The notes beneath the pieces were generated by a model that worked only from the letters and a program-made list of their open reading frames with translations, ran no database searches and had not been told where the DNA came from. Of a DNA stretch of 31,951 nt, positions 14,941 through 22,483 are shown one piece after another. Both the position numbers and the translations under genes were made by a program. Numbering within the stretch: the first letter of the stretch is position 1; each line of letters starts with the position of its first letter. The DNA is taken from IMG/VR virus record IMGVR_UViG_3300028104_000058, positions 1 to 31,951 of that record, one strand, 5' to 3'. The DNA is from a virus.

Positions 14941-15305
14941 CCCGCCCTCCTCGCCTTGGCCACCTTGCGGGCGCCGGCGTCGGCCAGGCGGCACGCCGCG
15001 TTGCAGAAGAGCTGGTTCGGCGCCGCCGGGACGAACTGCCGCCGGCACTCATGGCGCTGGCACGTCCTCGGCGGCAGCCGGCGCGCTCGGCGCATCCGGC
15101 GCCGTTCCCGCTCGCTCCTGCCGCCCCAAACCCCGAACTTCTCCCGGTTGACCAGGGCGTACTCCAGGCACTCCTCCCGCACCACACAGGTCCGGCACAC
15201 GGCCTTGGCGGCATAGGTCGAGTCGTGGAAGAAGATCTCGGTGTCCACGCCGAGACAGGCGGCCCGGGCCCGCCACTCCTGTCGTTGGAGGCTTGTGTCG
15301 CTCAC
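14937..15305 (-). CDS. WhiB-family regulator with C-terminal zinc-ribbon extension, 122 aa
   Basis: WhiB hallmark: four cysteines at 17, 37, 40 and 46 (AACLG, CRTCVVREEC) ligating a [4Fe-4S] cluster, then GVWGG (58-62) and a basic helix (RSERERRRMRRARR). These are actinobacterial and actinophage transcription factors acting with the primary sigma factor. Unusually, about 40 more residues follow with a second Cys set (C82, C87, C101, C105: TCQRHEC ... LFCNAAC), a likely zinc ribbon. Phage WhiB proteins such as TM4 WhiBTM4 dominantly repress host WhiB2. Start GTG at 15305 is a GTGA overlap; the longer frame to 15497 is out-of-gene sequence. Confidence 0.88.
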   Translation of the reverse strand: MSDTSLQRQEWRARAACLGVDTEIFFHDSTYAAKAVCRTCVVREECLEYALVNREKFGVWGGRSERERRRMRRARRLPPRTCQRHECRRQFVPAAPNQLFCNAACRLADAGARKVAKARRAG

Positions 15306-15772
15306 GACCGAGGCCTCGGCAGCAGGGCAGGCATCTCCGCCGACTCGTAAGCCCGGGCCAACTGCGGCGCCACCCACTCCGACAACGTGCGCCCGTCCGG
15401 CAGGACGATGTCGGCCATGAACTCCCGCTCCAGCGTGGAGATACCGTCCTGAACCGCGGTCAGCTTGGCCTTGATGACCAGCAGCAGCGCCCGCCAACGG
15501 CGCCGGGTCTCCTTCGCCAGCTCGTCACGCCGCTGCACCTCCGTGCGGGCCCGGCCGCTCGGGGTGAGAGCGACCATCGGGTCGTCGGCCGACGGCAGCG
15601 GCAGGGTGAGGCGGACCATCCGCCCGCTCAGGCGGAAGCTGACCACAGCAATACGCCGATCGGCGTCCCACCCGCTCATGAACTGGTCGGCACCGAAGCG
15701 CTCCAGTGTGCGCTCGATCTCGGCCTTCGACCGCTCGGCGGTCACCTCGGTTCCGCTGGCGTAGGCGCTCAC
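15302..15772 (-). CDS. Conserved phage protein of unknown function, 156 aa
   Basis: I recognise this widespread phage family by its N-terminal block (VTAERSKAEIERTLERFGA followed by DQFMSGWD), the hydrophobic VVSFRLSGRMVRLTLPLP, a central basic helix around RRWRALLLVIKAKLTAV, and the closing FMADIVLPDGRTLSEWV. Members are encoded in replication regions of phages of actinobacteria and proteobacteria and have no established role. Start GTG at 15772 is in a GTGA overlap. Nearby whiB and dnaB genes suggest a DNA-metabolism setting. Confidence 0.8.
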   Translation of the reverse strand: MSAYASGTEVTAERSKAEIERTLERFGADQFMSGWDADRRIAVVSFRLSGRMVRLTLPLPSADDPMVALTPSGRARTEVQRRDELAKETRRRWRALLLVIKAKLTAVQDGISTLEREFMADIVLPDGRTLSEWVAPQLARAYESAEMPALLPRPRS

Positions 15773-16188
15773 GCCACCGCCTCCCTCGCTGCGCCGGCCA
15801 GCGCCACCAGGTCGAGCACCCAACAGCCCGGCCCGTTCGTCCGGCACGCCTCGGCCAGTTCCGTCCCACCGGCCGCCCACGTCACCGCACCGTCGGCGTC
15901 GACGACCACGAACCCGTCAGCGGCCATGGCGTCGACCTCCTCCAGCACCCGCCGGGCCATGCGGCTCAGGCTGCCGGTCGAGTCCTTGCCCTTGGCCGAC
16001 ATGATGGCGGCGACGACCCGCACCTTGGCCACGTCGGCCTCGCTCCACCGCCGGGGGTCGCCCGACCCGCCGTAGCCGGCACGCAATGACGGGCTCAACA
16101 GCCCGATGCGCACCCAATAGTCGAGCTGGCGAACGGTCACGCCCGTGAGGCGGCAGACCTCCGACGAACTGAGGGGGGGGGTCACCAT
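15769..16188 (-). CDS. MerR-like helix-turn-helix protein, 139 aa
   Basis: The N-terminus has a MerR/excisionase-type winged HTH: LSSSEVCRLTGVTVRQLDYW, then VRIGLLSPSL and DPRRWSEADVAKVRVVAAI. The C-terminal half is Ala-rich, without an obvious ligand-binding motif. It could regulate the phage or act as an excisionase-like DNA-bending factor. ATG at 16188 abuts the upstream TAG with no gap. Nine consecutive C residues on the coding strand (16173-16181) lie at codons 3-6; a slip there would destroy the HTH. Confidence 0.75.
   Translation of the reverse strand: MVTPPLSSSEVCRLTGVTVRQLDYWVRIGLLSPSLRAGYGGSGDPRRWSEADVAKVRVVAAIMSAKGKDSTGSLSRMARRVLEEVDAMAADGFVVVDADGAVTWAAGGTELAEACRTNGPGCWVLDLVALAGAAREAVA
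16173..16181. repeat. Homopolymer G9 (C9 on coding strand) in the HTH start region
   Basis: Nine consecutive G bases on the plus strand at the first codons of the MerR-like gene (Met-Val-Thr-Pro-Pro-Leu). Tracts of this length are prone to slippage, so this could be a switching site or a sequencing-error spot. The frame as given is open. Confidence 0.8.
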
Positions 16189-17139
16189 CTAGGCGGTGGC
16201 CTCCGCCGGCTCATCGAACAGCGTCGGCAGGGCAGCTTCGTAGGCGGCCCGACGCAGGTTGTCGCACGCCGTGGCGAAATACGACCCCTTGAGCTCAACC
16301 CCGACGAAGCGCCGGCCTCGCAGCACCGACTGGTAGCCCTCGGAGCCGATCCCGGCGCACGGAGACAGCACAGTTTCGCCCGGGTTCGTCCAAAGCTTGA
16401 TGCACCGGTCGATCAGCCCCAATTGCAAGGGTGCGATGTGGCGCTCATCGTCGTCGTCCCGGCCGGCGGCGGCGTTGAGGGTGTCGCTCTCCCGGATGCC
16501 GAACCACGCAGGCTGCGCCCAGTCGATCCAGTCCTCTCGGGTGATCTCGCCGTTGACGACCGGCGTGACCGGCACGGCGTTGTCGCCGGGCTTGCGGAAC
16601 AGGAGCACGTAGTCGGCCAGCGCCGGCCGGGACCACGTCGAGTCCTTCTCCATCTGCACGAACAGCAGCGCCTTGGCCTTGGTGCGGATGGCTTGGGCCT
16701 GGGGGTTCTTCTGCACGGTGATCTCACCGTGGAAGATCCACCCGGCGTCGATGTAGGCGGCGATGACGGCGCCCCGGAAGTCGACCAGGCCGATGTAGCC
16801 GTCCCGGGCCTTCTGCGTCGGCACCTGGGCCACATGGACGGCGGCCAGGCGGCCCGGCTTGGTCAGCCGGAGTAGCTGGTCGATGACGAACCGGTAGTGC
16901 GCCACGAACTCGGCCAGGGTGGCGCAGTTGCCGATGTCCCGGGCGCTCGGGCTGTATGTGTAGAGGCTGGCGAAGGGCGGCGAGTGCACGGAGAAGTCCA
17001 CCGACGCCGGCTCGAACCGGGGCAGCCACTCACACGAGTCGCCCAGGTGTAGGCGCCACCCGTCGCCCTCGACTGTCTCCTCAAGGTAAGCCTCCTCAAG
17101 GTCCCGCACTTCTCGGTCCCGTTCGCTGAGGGGAATCAT
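16189..17139 (-). CDS. N4/N6 DNA methyltransferase (beta class), 316 aa
   Basis: Catalytic motif IV SPPF (53-56) precedes the AdoMet-binding motif I (SPCAGIGSEGYQ, 259-270) and VELKGSYF (281-288), the order of beta-class amino-methyltransferases. LYTYSPSARDIGNC after motif IV is shared by many phage-encoded members. The variable middle (about 140-250) would hold target recognition. It methylates adenine N6 or cytosine N4 in duplex DNA, probably to protect phage DNA from host restriction. It is coupled by ATGA to the helicase gene. No restriction nuclease is adjacent. Base specificity cannot be read from the motif. Confidence 0.87.
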   Translation of the reverse strand: MIPLSERDREVRDLEEAYLEETVEGDGWRLHLGDSCEWLPRFEPASVDFSVHSPPFASLYTYSPSARDIGNCATLAEFVAHYRFVIDQLLRLTKPGRLAAVHVAQVPTQKARDGYIGLVDFRGAVIAAYIDAGWIFHGEITVQKNPQAQAIRTKAKALLFVQMEKDSTWSRPALADYVLLFRKPGDNAVPVTPVVNGEITREDWIDWAQPAWFGIRESDTLNAAAGRDDDDERHIAPLQLGLIDRCIKLWTNPGETVLSPCAGIGSEGYQSVLRGRRFVGVELKGSYFATACDNLRRAAYEAALPTLFDEPAEATA

Positions 17140-18422
17140 GCCGCCACCCGCTGCACCGTGACGTGACGAACCAGGGCCTCGGTCATCCGGGCGGCCTCCT
17201 CTTCCTTGCGACGGACGTTGTCCACGATCTGCTGCTCGAGGGCGCTGACGACGATGTGCGCTCGCACCGGCTCGGTCTGGCCGAACCGGTAGCAGCGCCG
17301 GATGGCCTGGTAGTAGCTCTCCCACGAGTCGGACAGCCCGACGAAGGCCATGCGAGAGCAGTTCTGGAAGTTCATGCCATGGCCGGCGATGCTGGGTTTC
17401 GTCACCAGCACCCGCACGTCGCCGTCCTGGAAGGCCTCCAGCGCCGTGGCTTTGGCGTCAGCCGACCATGAACCCTCGACGTTGACCGCACCTTTCACCT
17501 TGTCGGCCACGGCGTCGGCCTCCGAGTTCAGCCCGCACCACACGATCCACTGGTTGTCGTCGCTGGCCAACTCCACAGCCCGCTCCACCCGTGCGGCCAG
17601 CGTCGATCGGCGCACGGCAGCGCGGCCGCCCACGCCGCCCAGGTCGGTGGCGAACAGTTGCTCGCCGGCGTCGACCTCGGCGTGCACGACCTCGGGGACG
17701 ATGAACAGCGGCGGCAGGTCGTAGCCCTCGTCGGAGTATCCGATGTCGGACGGCCGGCGCATGGCCGTGGCCCACGTCGCCATCCATGCGTACATCGGCT
17801 CGGCGCCGTGGCCCTTCAGCCGCCACCCGTCGTCGTCGTGGACGAAGTAGGCGGCCAGCATCTCGGCCCGGCTCATGATGCCCAGGAACTCGGCGTGGGT
17901 GGTCAGCTCGGCGACATCGTTCGGCGCCGGCGTGGCGGTGCAGGCCAGGCGGTAGGGAACGGAGGCGAACCGCTTGGTGAGCATCTGACGGGTCTTGCCG
18001 TCCACGTTCTTGAGCAGTGACGACTCGTCGGCCACCAGCGCTCCGAAGGTGGCCGGGTCGAAACGGTCGGCCATCTCGTAGTTCGTGATCCACACGCCCG
18101 GCCCGGTGACCTGGTCGCCGTGGCGCACGTAGCGGACCTCAAGGTCGATCTTCTCGGCCTCCCGCACGGTCTGGCGGGCCACCGACAGCGGGGCCAGGAT
18201 AAGGCTCGTGTCGGCCGACAGGCGGGCCCATTCGAGCTGCTGCCTTGTCTTGCCGAGCCCGCAATCCTCGAACAGCGCCGCCCGACCCTTGCGCACGGCC
18301 CACGCCGTGACCTCGGCCTGCCAGTCGTGGAGCTTGGGATGCACCTGGCCCGGCTCGACCGCTCGCCCGGCGTCGTGGACGATCCTGCGCTTGCTGGCGA
18401 GGAACTCGGCGTACGCCGTCAC
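17136..18422 (-). CDS. SF2 (SNF2-like) DNA helicase/translocase, 428 aa
   Basis: Superfamily 2 motor: motif I DCGLGKT (53-59), Ia LILAPLSVARQ, motif II ADESS (131-135) in place of DEAD/DEAH, motif III TATPAPND (162-169), and in the second RecA lobe ITKPSIAGHGMNFQ-like and AIRRCYRFGQTEPVR (motif VI with SNF2-type RxGQ). The compact single chain lacks accessory domains. It sits between the C5- and N4/N6-methyltransferase genes with GTGA and ATGA overlaps, an arrangement recurring in actinophages, so a link to DNA modification or to clearing proteins from DNA is likely. A role in replication or recombination is the alternative. The long upstream extension to 18968 is antisense-like and rejected. 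Confidence 0.87.
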   Translation of the reverse strand: MTAYAEFLASKRRIVHDAGRAVEPGQVHPKLHDWQAEVTAWAVRKGRAALFEDCGLGKTRQQLEWARLSADTSLILAPLSVARQTVREAEKIDLEVRYVRHGDQVTGPGVWITNYEMADRFDPATFGALVADESSLLKNVDGKTRQMLTKRFASVPYRLACTATPAPNDVAELTTHAEFLGIMSRAEMLAAYFVHDDDGWRLKGHGAEPMYAWMATWATAMRRPSDIGYSDEGYDLPPLFIVPEVVHAEVDAGEQLFATDLGGVGGRAAVRRSTLAARVERAVELASDDNQWIVWCGLNSEADAVADKVKGAVNVEGSWSADAKATALEAFQDGDVRVLVTKPSIAGHGMNFQNCSRMAFVGLSDSWESYYQAIRRCYRFGQTEPVRAHIVVSALEQQIVDNVRRKEEEAARMTEALVRHVTVQRVAA

Positions 18423-20080
18423 CGCTGGTCCCCGCTCAGGCTGGCAATGCAGCGCTCCAGGATCATCGACATCACCGGTGGCGTCACCGCGTTGCCGTAC
18501 TGCCTGACCCGCTGGCGCTTGTTCCCGAGCACCTCGTAGGTCGACGGGAACGCCATCGCCTTGCCGATCTCGTGCGGCTCCAGCATGCGGAACCCGCAGT
18601 CCTCGACGGCCACGCCGGGGTCGACGAGGGCGTGGCGATCCCGGGTGTCCTGGGTGGGCAGCGGCTGGTCTACCGGCTGTGCCCGTCCATTGCCGTGGTA
18701 GTCGACGGTGAAGGGGAGGCGCACGAGGCTGTGGTGATCGGTCCCGGTGACCGTGCCCAGCGGGTCGGTGACCTTGTGCATCATCGACGGGTCGGAGCCG
18801 TCGCCGTAGTTCTTCAGGTAGAACGCCGGCGGCGTGACGAGGCCGTGGTGATTGCCCGAGGCACACACGGTGGCCAGCGGCTCGGAGACGCCGCTGGCGT
18901 CGGAGTGCCCGCCCCGCAACTCGGCGATGAACGGCAGGGTGGCAAGCGCCTGTTGTCCGCCCGTGCACATCGTGGGCAGCGGCTCGTCCGTCGACCTCGG
19001 GCTATTCCCGTTGCGCAAGGGCACGACGAGGGCGTCGTGGTTCCCGTTGGCCACGACCGTCGGCAACGGCTGGTCGACGGAGCGCACCCGGCGGCCGTCG
19101 CCCCCGCTGTAGTCGTACTGCGACAGCATGAACGGCGGGCAGGCGAGGGCGTGGTGGACCTCGGTGGTCTGCGTGGGCATGGGCCCGTCGACGGGCCAGG
19201 CGCGGGCGTAGCCGCTCCCGGGCTTCTCATACGTGTGGCCCGACTTCTGCACCATGGCCACGCCGAAGCGGTCGAGTCCGATGGCGATGCGGCGCAGGGT
19301 GGCCGGCGCCAGCGGGCGGGCCCGGTCCCCGATGCGGGGAGTCGGCAGGCTCCAGTCGATGGCCGACGCCGCCGGCCATGCATAGGGCCAGGCCGGCGTT
19401 GAGCAGCGAGGACAGCGGTAAAGGTATTGGGTGCGGTACTTGCCGGCGGTGCGGCCCGGCACCTTCCACGACTGCACGGCGGCGACCGGCTCCGCACACG
19501 TCGGGCACCAGGCGGCCGGTGTGAATCGCAGGTCGGGGGCGGTGTTGCCGGCGCGCCAGAACACGACGTAGATGCGGTCGCGGCTCTGCGGCGTCGGCGG
19601 CGCCACCATCGAGTTCAGGCACACGATCTCGTGGCGGTAGCCGAGGGCGTGCATGGCCGACAGCCAGGCGTCGAACGGTGGCCAGCGGACGATCTCGACC
19701 ACGTTCTCGACGACCACCAGCTGGTAGCCGTGGCGTTCGGTGAAGCGGATGACGTCCCACATGGTCGCTCGGGACCGATCGGCCGCCGGGTCCCCGGTCG
19801 GGTCGAAGAGGTTGGCGACATGGCGCTTCGTCCGGGCCTGGCTGTGGTGGGTGCACTCGGGGGAGGCGATGAGGATGTCGGTCGAGGGGTAGCGCTTCGG
19901 ATCGACCTGGGAGACGTCGGCGCAGTCATGGTCGGCGTCGGGGAAGTTGGCGTTGTGCGTTTCGACGGCGAGCGCCCAGTGGTTGGCGGCCATCTTCAGT
20001 GTGGCGCCGGCAGCCACGGCGCCGATCGAGCTCCCGCCGGCACCACAGAATAAATCTGTGACTGTGAGGTCGAGGCTCAT
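18419..20080 (-). CDS. DNA C5-cytosine methyltransferase with repeat-type recognition region, 553 aa
   Basis: C5-MTase motifs in canonical order: I DLFCGAGGSS (9-18), IV SPECTHHS with nucleophile Cys76 (Glu in place of the usual Pro/Ser before Cys), VI VVVENV (122-127), VIII QSRDRIYVV (165-173), and X GNAVTPPV (529-536). A zinc ribbon (CPTC 192-195, CPRC 223-226) follows motif VIII. Residues about 297-490 hold six imperfect units centred on 'V-D-x-P-L-P-T ... H-x-A-L-V', spaced 24 to 39 residues apart, in the region expected for target recognition. It transfers methyl from AdoMet to cytosine C5. ATG at 20080 has an ATGA overlap; the longer frame to 20416 is rejected. Confidence 0.9.
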   Translation of the reverse strand: MSLDLTVTDLFCGAGGSSIGAVAAGATLKMAANHWALAVETHNANFPDADHDCADVSQVDPKRYPSTDILIASPECTHHSQARTKRHVANLFDPTGDPAADRSRATMWDVIRFTERHGYQLVVVENVVEIVRWPPFDAWLSAMHALGYRHEIVCLNSMVAPPTPQSRDRIYVVFWRAGNTAPDLRFTPAAWCPTCAEPVAAVQSWKVPGRTAGKYRTQYLYRCPRCSTPAWPYAWPAASAIDWSLPTPRIGDRARPLAPATLRRIAIGLDRFGVAMVQKSGHTYEKPGSGYARAWPVDGPMPTQTTEVHHALACPPFMLSQYDYSGGDGRRVRSVDQPLPTVVANGNHDALVVPLRNGNSPRSTDEPLPTMCTGGQQALATLPFIAELRGGHSDASGVSEPLATVCASGNHHGLVTPPAFYLKNYGDGSDPSMMHKVTDPLGTVTGTDHHSLVRLPFTVDYHGNGRAQPVDQPLPTQDTRDRHALVDPGVAVEDCGFRMLEPHEIGKAMAFPSTYEVLGNKRQRVRQYGNAVTPPVMSMILERCIASLSGDQR

Positions 20081-20349
20081 CCCTCGATCTCGCTGTCCCG
20101 CAGGAACGCCCGGTCGGCCTCGCTGAAGCCGGTCAGCGGAGCGGTCGTGACCGCCGGGGCGCCCGACAGTTCCTTGATGACCCGGTCCTGCGCCGCTACC
20201 TCGGCCGCCAGCCGCCGGCGCTCGTCGTCGCTGGCGGCCAGGTCCTTGCGCGCCATGGAGAGTTGCGCACGGGTGACCCGGTGTTCTGCGACCTCGCCCC
20301 GGTACAGGCGCCACAGCGGGCCACGACGGGGCGGCTTGCGGGGGGTCAC
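20077..20349 (-). CDS. Coiled-coil protein, 90 aa
   Basis: A basic N-terminus (PRKPPRRGPLWRLYRGE) followed by a heptad-like helix (SMARKDLAASDDERRRLAAE, AAQDRVIKEL) predicted to form a coiled coil, and an acidic C-terminus (FSEADRAFLRDSEIEG). GTG start in a GTGA overlap. Possibly a DNA-associated dimer; no family recognised. Confidence 0.65.
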   Translation of the reverse strand: MTPRKPPRRGPLWRLYRGEVAEHRVTRAQLSMARKDLAASDDERRRLAAEVAAQDRVIKELSGAPAVTTAPLTGFSEADRAFLRDSEIEG

Positions 20350-20606
20350 AGCGCCAGCACCCCCCGCCGAGCGGCCTCGCGTTCGTACGCCTCGCCGTCA
20401 GCGACGAGTTGGGCAACCTCGGCGGCCAACAGCAGGCAGGCGTCCGAGTCGATCAGGTTCAGGCCGCCCGCCCGGACTTGGGCCAGGGCGTCGTCGACCA
20501 CCGGCCGTAGCTGCTCGGCCAGCGCCGGCGGCACGTCGGTATCGAAGTAGGCGACCAGCGTGCGGCGGGGATTCAGCGTGTCGACCTCGATGCGGCAGGT
20601 GGTCAC
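20346..20606 (-). CDS. Hypothetical protein, 86 aa
   Basis: Beta strands at the start (CRIEVDTLNPRRTLVAYFDT) and two helices (ALAEQLRPVVDDALAQV, LLLAAEVAQLVADGEAYERE). The start is the GTG of a GTGA overlap rather than the upstream ATG at 20642. No family recognised. Confidence 0.65.
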   Translation of the reverse strand: MTTCRIEVDTLNPRRTLVAYFDTDVPPALAEQLRPVVDDALAQVRAGGLNLIDSDACLLLAAEVAQLVADGEAYEREAARRGVLAL

Positions 20607-20848
20607 AGCCCCGCCGCGATGTAGGCGCCGCACGTCTGGCACGGCTCGGGAAGAAGGTGGGCGGGGCAGCGCGGGGTGTAGCTGGGCGTGGCCGGATACT
20701 CACCCAGCAGCCATGCCCCGGCCGCCGGCTCGTCGTCGGCCGTCTCCGCCAGCAGGTCGGCCTCGATGCGGTCGACGTCGCTACCGGGCCAGGAGTAGCC
20801 CCGGCGCTCGGCCTCGTCACGGGCGGATGCCTCGGCGGGGTTGGTCAT
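20603..20848 (-). CDS. Small zinc-binding-like protein, 81 aa
   Basis: Acidic helical N-terminus (ARDEAERRGYSWPGSDVDRI) and a C-terminal Cys/His cluster RCPAHLLPEPCQTCGAY resembling a zinc knuckle. ATG at 20848 overlaps as ATGA. Function unknown. Confidence 0.65.
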   Translation of the reverse strand: MTNPAEASARDEAERRGYSWPGSDVDRIEADLLAETADDEPAAGAWLLGEYPATPSYTPRCPAHLLPEPCQTCGAYIAAGL

Positions 20849-21150
20849 GGGCAGACGACCTCTCCGCTCGGAACACCGGCGACCGGCATCGGCCCAAAAA
20901 CGTCGACGGCCGTCTCCAGCACGTGCATGCACGAGACGATCAGCTTGCCCATCGCCTGGCGCCCGGCCATCGAGTCGAGGCCGAGCAGTTGGGCGCGGCG
21001 CAGGTAGTTCGTGACCAGTACCGACCACTGCCCGTCGAAGTGGGGATCCAGTCGAAGCTCGTCGATCAGCGCCTGGCGGTGGTCAGTCGAGTCGGCGTAC
21101 TCCGCCCGCTCCTTCTCGATCCACATCAACAGTTCCTCGGCCGCCGTCAT
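20845..21150 (-). CDS. Hypothetical helical protein, 101 aa
   Basis: Mostly helical: EELLMWIEKERAEYADSTDH, RLDPHFDGQWSVLVTNYLRR, SMAGRQAMGKLIVSCMHVLE. Start ATG is in an ATGA overlap with thyX. The position suggests co-expression with thymidylate synthesis, but no nucleotide-binding motif is seen. Confidence 0.7.
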   Translation of the reverse strand: MTAAEELLMWIEKERAEYADSTDHRQALIDELRLDPHFDGQWSVLVTNYLRRAQLLGLDSMAGRQAMGKLIVSCMHVLETAVDVFGPMPVAGVPSGEVVCP

Positions 21151-21860
21151 GGCGACACCCGCCCGTGCTTGCAGAACGCCTCGTGCGTCAGCGGAAACAG
21201 CCCAGCGAACAGTGACTCCATCTTCTCGGCCACCATCTCGATCTCGCGCTGGGGGAACGACGGGAACGTGCTCTCGGGGTGCTTCGTGCGCAGGCTCAGG
21301 AAGGCCATGAGCGAACGGGCGTTGCAGGTGGCGTACATCGAGGAGTAGATCGCGACTGGCAGCGTGGCCCGAGCGACTTCGCGGGCGATGCCCGCCTCTA
21401 GCGCCGCCTCGTAAGCGTCATAGGCGGCGTGGTAGGCGGCAGCCATCCTCTGCGCCTGGTCGAGCGACTGAGCGGCAGTGCCGGGCACGTACTCGTAGTG
21501 GCCGGGCTTGCCCACCTGCACCAGGTTGCGGTCGCTCCCAGGCACGTAGAACACCGGGTCGAGCTGCTTGTAGCGGCCGCTCTCCTCGTTATAGCTCCAG
21601 CCGATGCGGTGCCGGTGAAACTCCCGGAACACGAAGATTGGCGCCGAGATGAAGAACGTCATGGCGTTGTGCTCAAAAGGTGTGCCATGGCGGTTCTTCA
21701 TCAGGAAGTTGATGAGGCCGGCGCCGGCCTCGGAGTCGAACTCCTCAACGCTGGCGGCGCCCTTCGTTGATACCTTGGCAGCGGCCACGATGGCGCTGTC
21801 GCTGCCCATGTGCTGCATGAGGTCGACGTCAACGTCACAGCGGATGGTGCGGTCGGCCAT
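21147..21860 (-). CDS. thyX: Flavin-dependent thymidylate synthase ThyX, 237 aa
   Basis: The ThyX signature RHR-x7-S is present at about 83-97 (EFHRHRIGWSYNEESGRY), with the catalytic Ser and the closing Arg-Tyr. Supporting elements are HGTPFEHNAMTFFI (58-71) and SLRTKHPESTFPSFPQREI near the C-terminus. The enzyme makes dTMP from dUMP with methylenetetrahydrofolate and NADPH through FAD, as a tetramer. Length is normal. Phages carry it to raise dTMP supply. ATG at 21860 lies in a TGATG overlap with the Rpf-like gene; a longer form to 21902 is unlikely. A MazG-like gene lies about 3 kb upstream. Confidence 0.95.
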   Translation of the reverse strand: MADRTIRCDVDVDLMQHMGSDSAIVAAAKVSTKGAASVEEFDSEAGAGLINFLMKNRHGTPFEHNAMTFFISAPIFVFREFHRHRIGWSYNEESGRYKQLDPVFYVPGSDRNLVQVGKPGHYEYVPGTAAQSLDQAQRMAAAYHAAYDAYEAALEAGIAREVARATLPVAIYSSMYATCNARSLMAFLSLRTKHPESTFPSFPQREIEMVAEKMESLFAGLFPLTHEAFCKHGRVSP

Positions 21861-22483
21861 CAGCACGCCGCCCAATGAGCGCAGCCCTGACCGCCAGCCC
21901 AAGTTGCACGGGCCTTCTCGTCCTGCACGCCCTCCGGGGCATCAGCGGCGTCCCGGTACCCGCCGTAGCCGTTCCAGGTCGAGCGGATGAACTGCCATTT
22001 TCCCGACGCCGTTGAGCCGCCCCGACAGGGTCCGTCGTAGCAGCCGCCGTTCCAGATGCGAGGGTCGCCGCCGGACTCCCGCCGCATGACCGCGCAAGGC
22101 GGCAGGGAGCCGCCACAGGCGCCGGGCACGAACCCGGGCTGCGCGGCCCACCACTCCTCATCCGTCTCTTCCGTCGCCGTCTCCGGCAGCACGAACGGCG
22201 CCACGGTGACCGTGGTCGTCGGGCGCCTCGTGGTCGACGTGGACGCCGGCGGCGCCAGAATCGTCACCGTGGTCGGCGGTGCGGCGGTCGAGGTGGGCGC
22301 CGGCCCGGTCGACGACGGCACGGGAACGTCATCGGTACCGGGCCGGCTGTCCGGCGCCTCCTGCTGGGGGGTGGAGACGGCGGCCTTGTTGGCGTGGCCC
22401 TTGTGCGCACTGCCCGGTGCGCCGCAGGCGGCGGTGGGCACGACGCCTAGGGCGGCGAAGAGGGCCTGCAGGGGTCGGTTCAC
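21860..22483 (-). CDS. Secreted Rpf/transglycosylase-like cell-wall enzyme, 207 aa
   Basis: An N-terminal hydrophobic leader (LQALFAALGVVPTAAC) ends in a Cys at residue 20 that could be a weak lipobox. A Pro/Thr/Ser-rich linker (about 35-100) follows. The C-terminal domain (about 118-207) resembles transglycosylase-like/Rpf folds: CAVMRRESGGDPRIWNGGCY with candidate catalytic Glu136, SGKWQFIRSTWNGYGGY, and WAGGQGCAHW. Such domains cleave peptidoglycan; Rpf proteins resuscitate dormant actinobacteria. It lies in the early/replication region rather than with lysis or tail genes. Options include a late lysin, a secreted factor acting on neighbouring cells, or an infection-modifying enzyme. The start is a GTG in a GTGA overlap. 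Confidence 0.75.
   Translation of the reverse strand: MNRPLQALFAALGVVPTAACGAPGSAHKGHANKAAVSTPQQEAPDSRPGTDDVPVPSSTGPAPTSTAAPPTTVTILAPPASTSTTRRPTTTVTVAPFVLPETATEETDEEWWAAQPGFVPGACGGSLPPCAVMRRESGGDPRIWNGGCYDGPCRGGSTASGKWQFIRSTWNGYGGYRDAADAPEGVQDEKARATWAGGQGCAHWAAC

Noticed and set aside
17136-18968. Helicase reading frame extended upstream to 18968
   Set aside because: The extra N-terminal 180 residues overlap the C5-methyltransferase and read as out-of-frame sequence; the GTGA overlap at 18422 gives the natural start.
16189-20080. Complete restriction-modification or DISARM system
   Set aside because: No nuclease, DUF1998 or phospholipase-D gene lies beside the methyltransferases and helicase.
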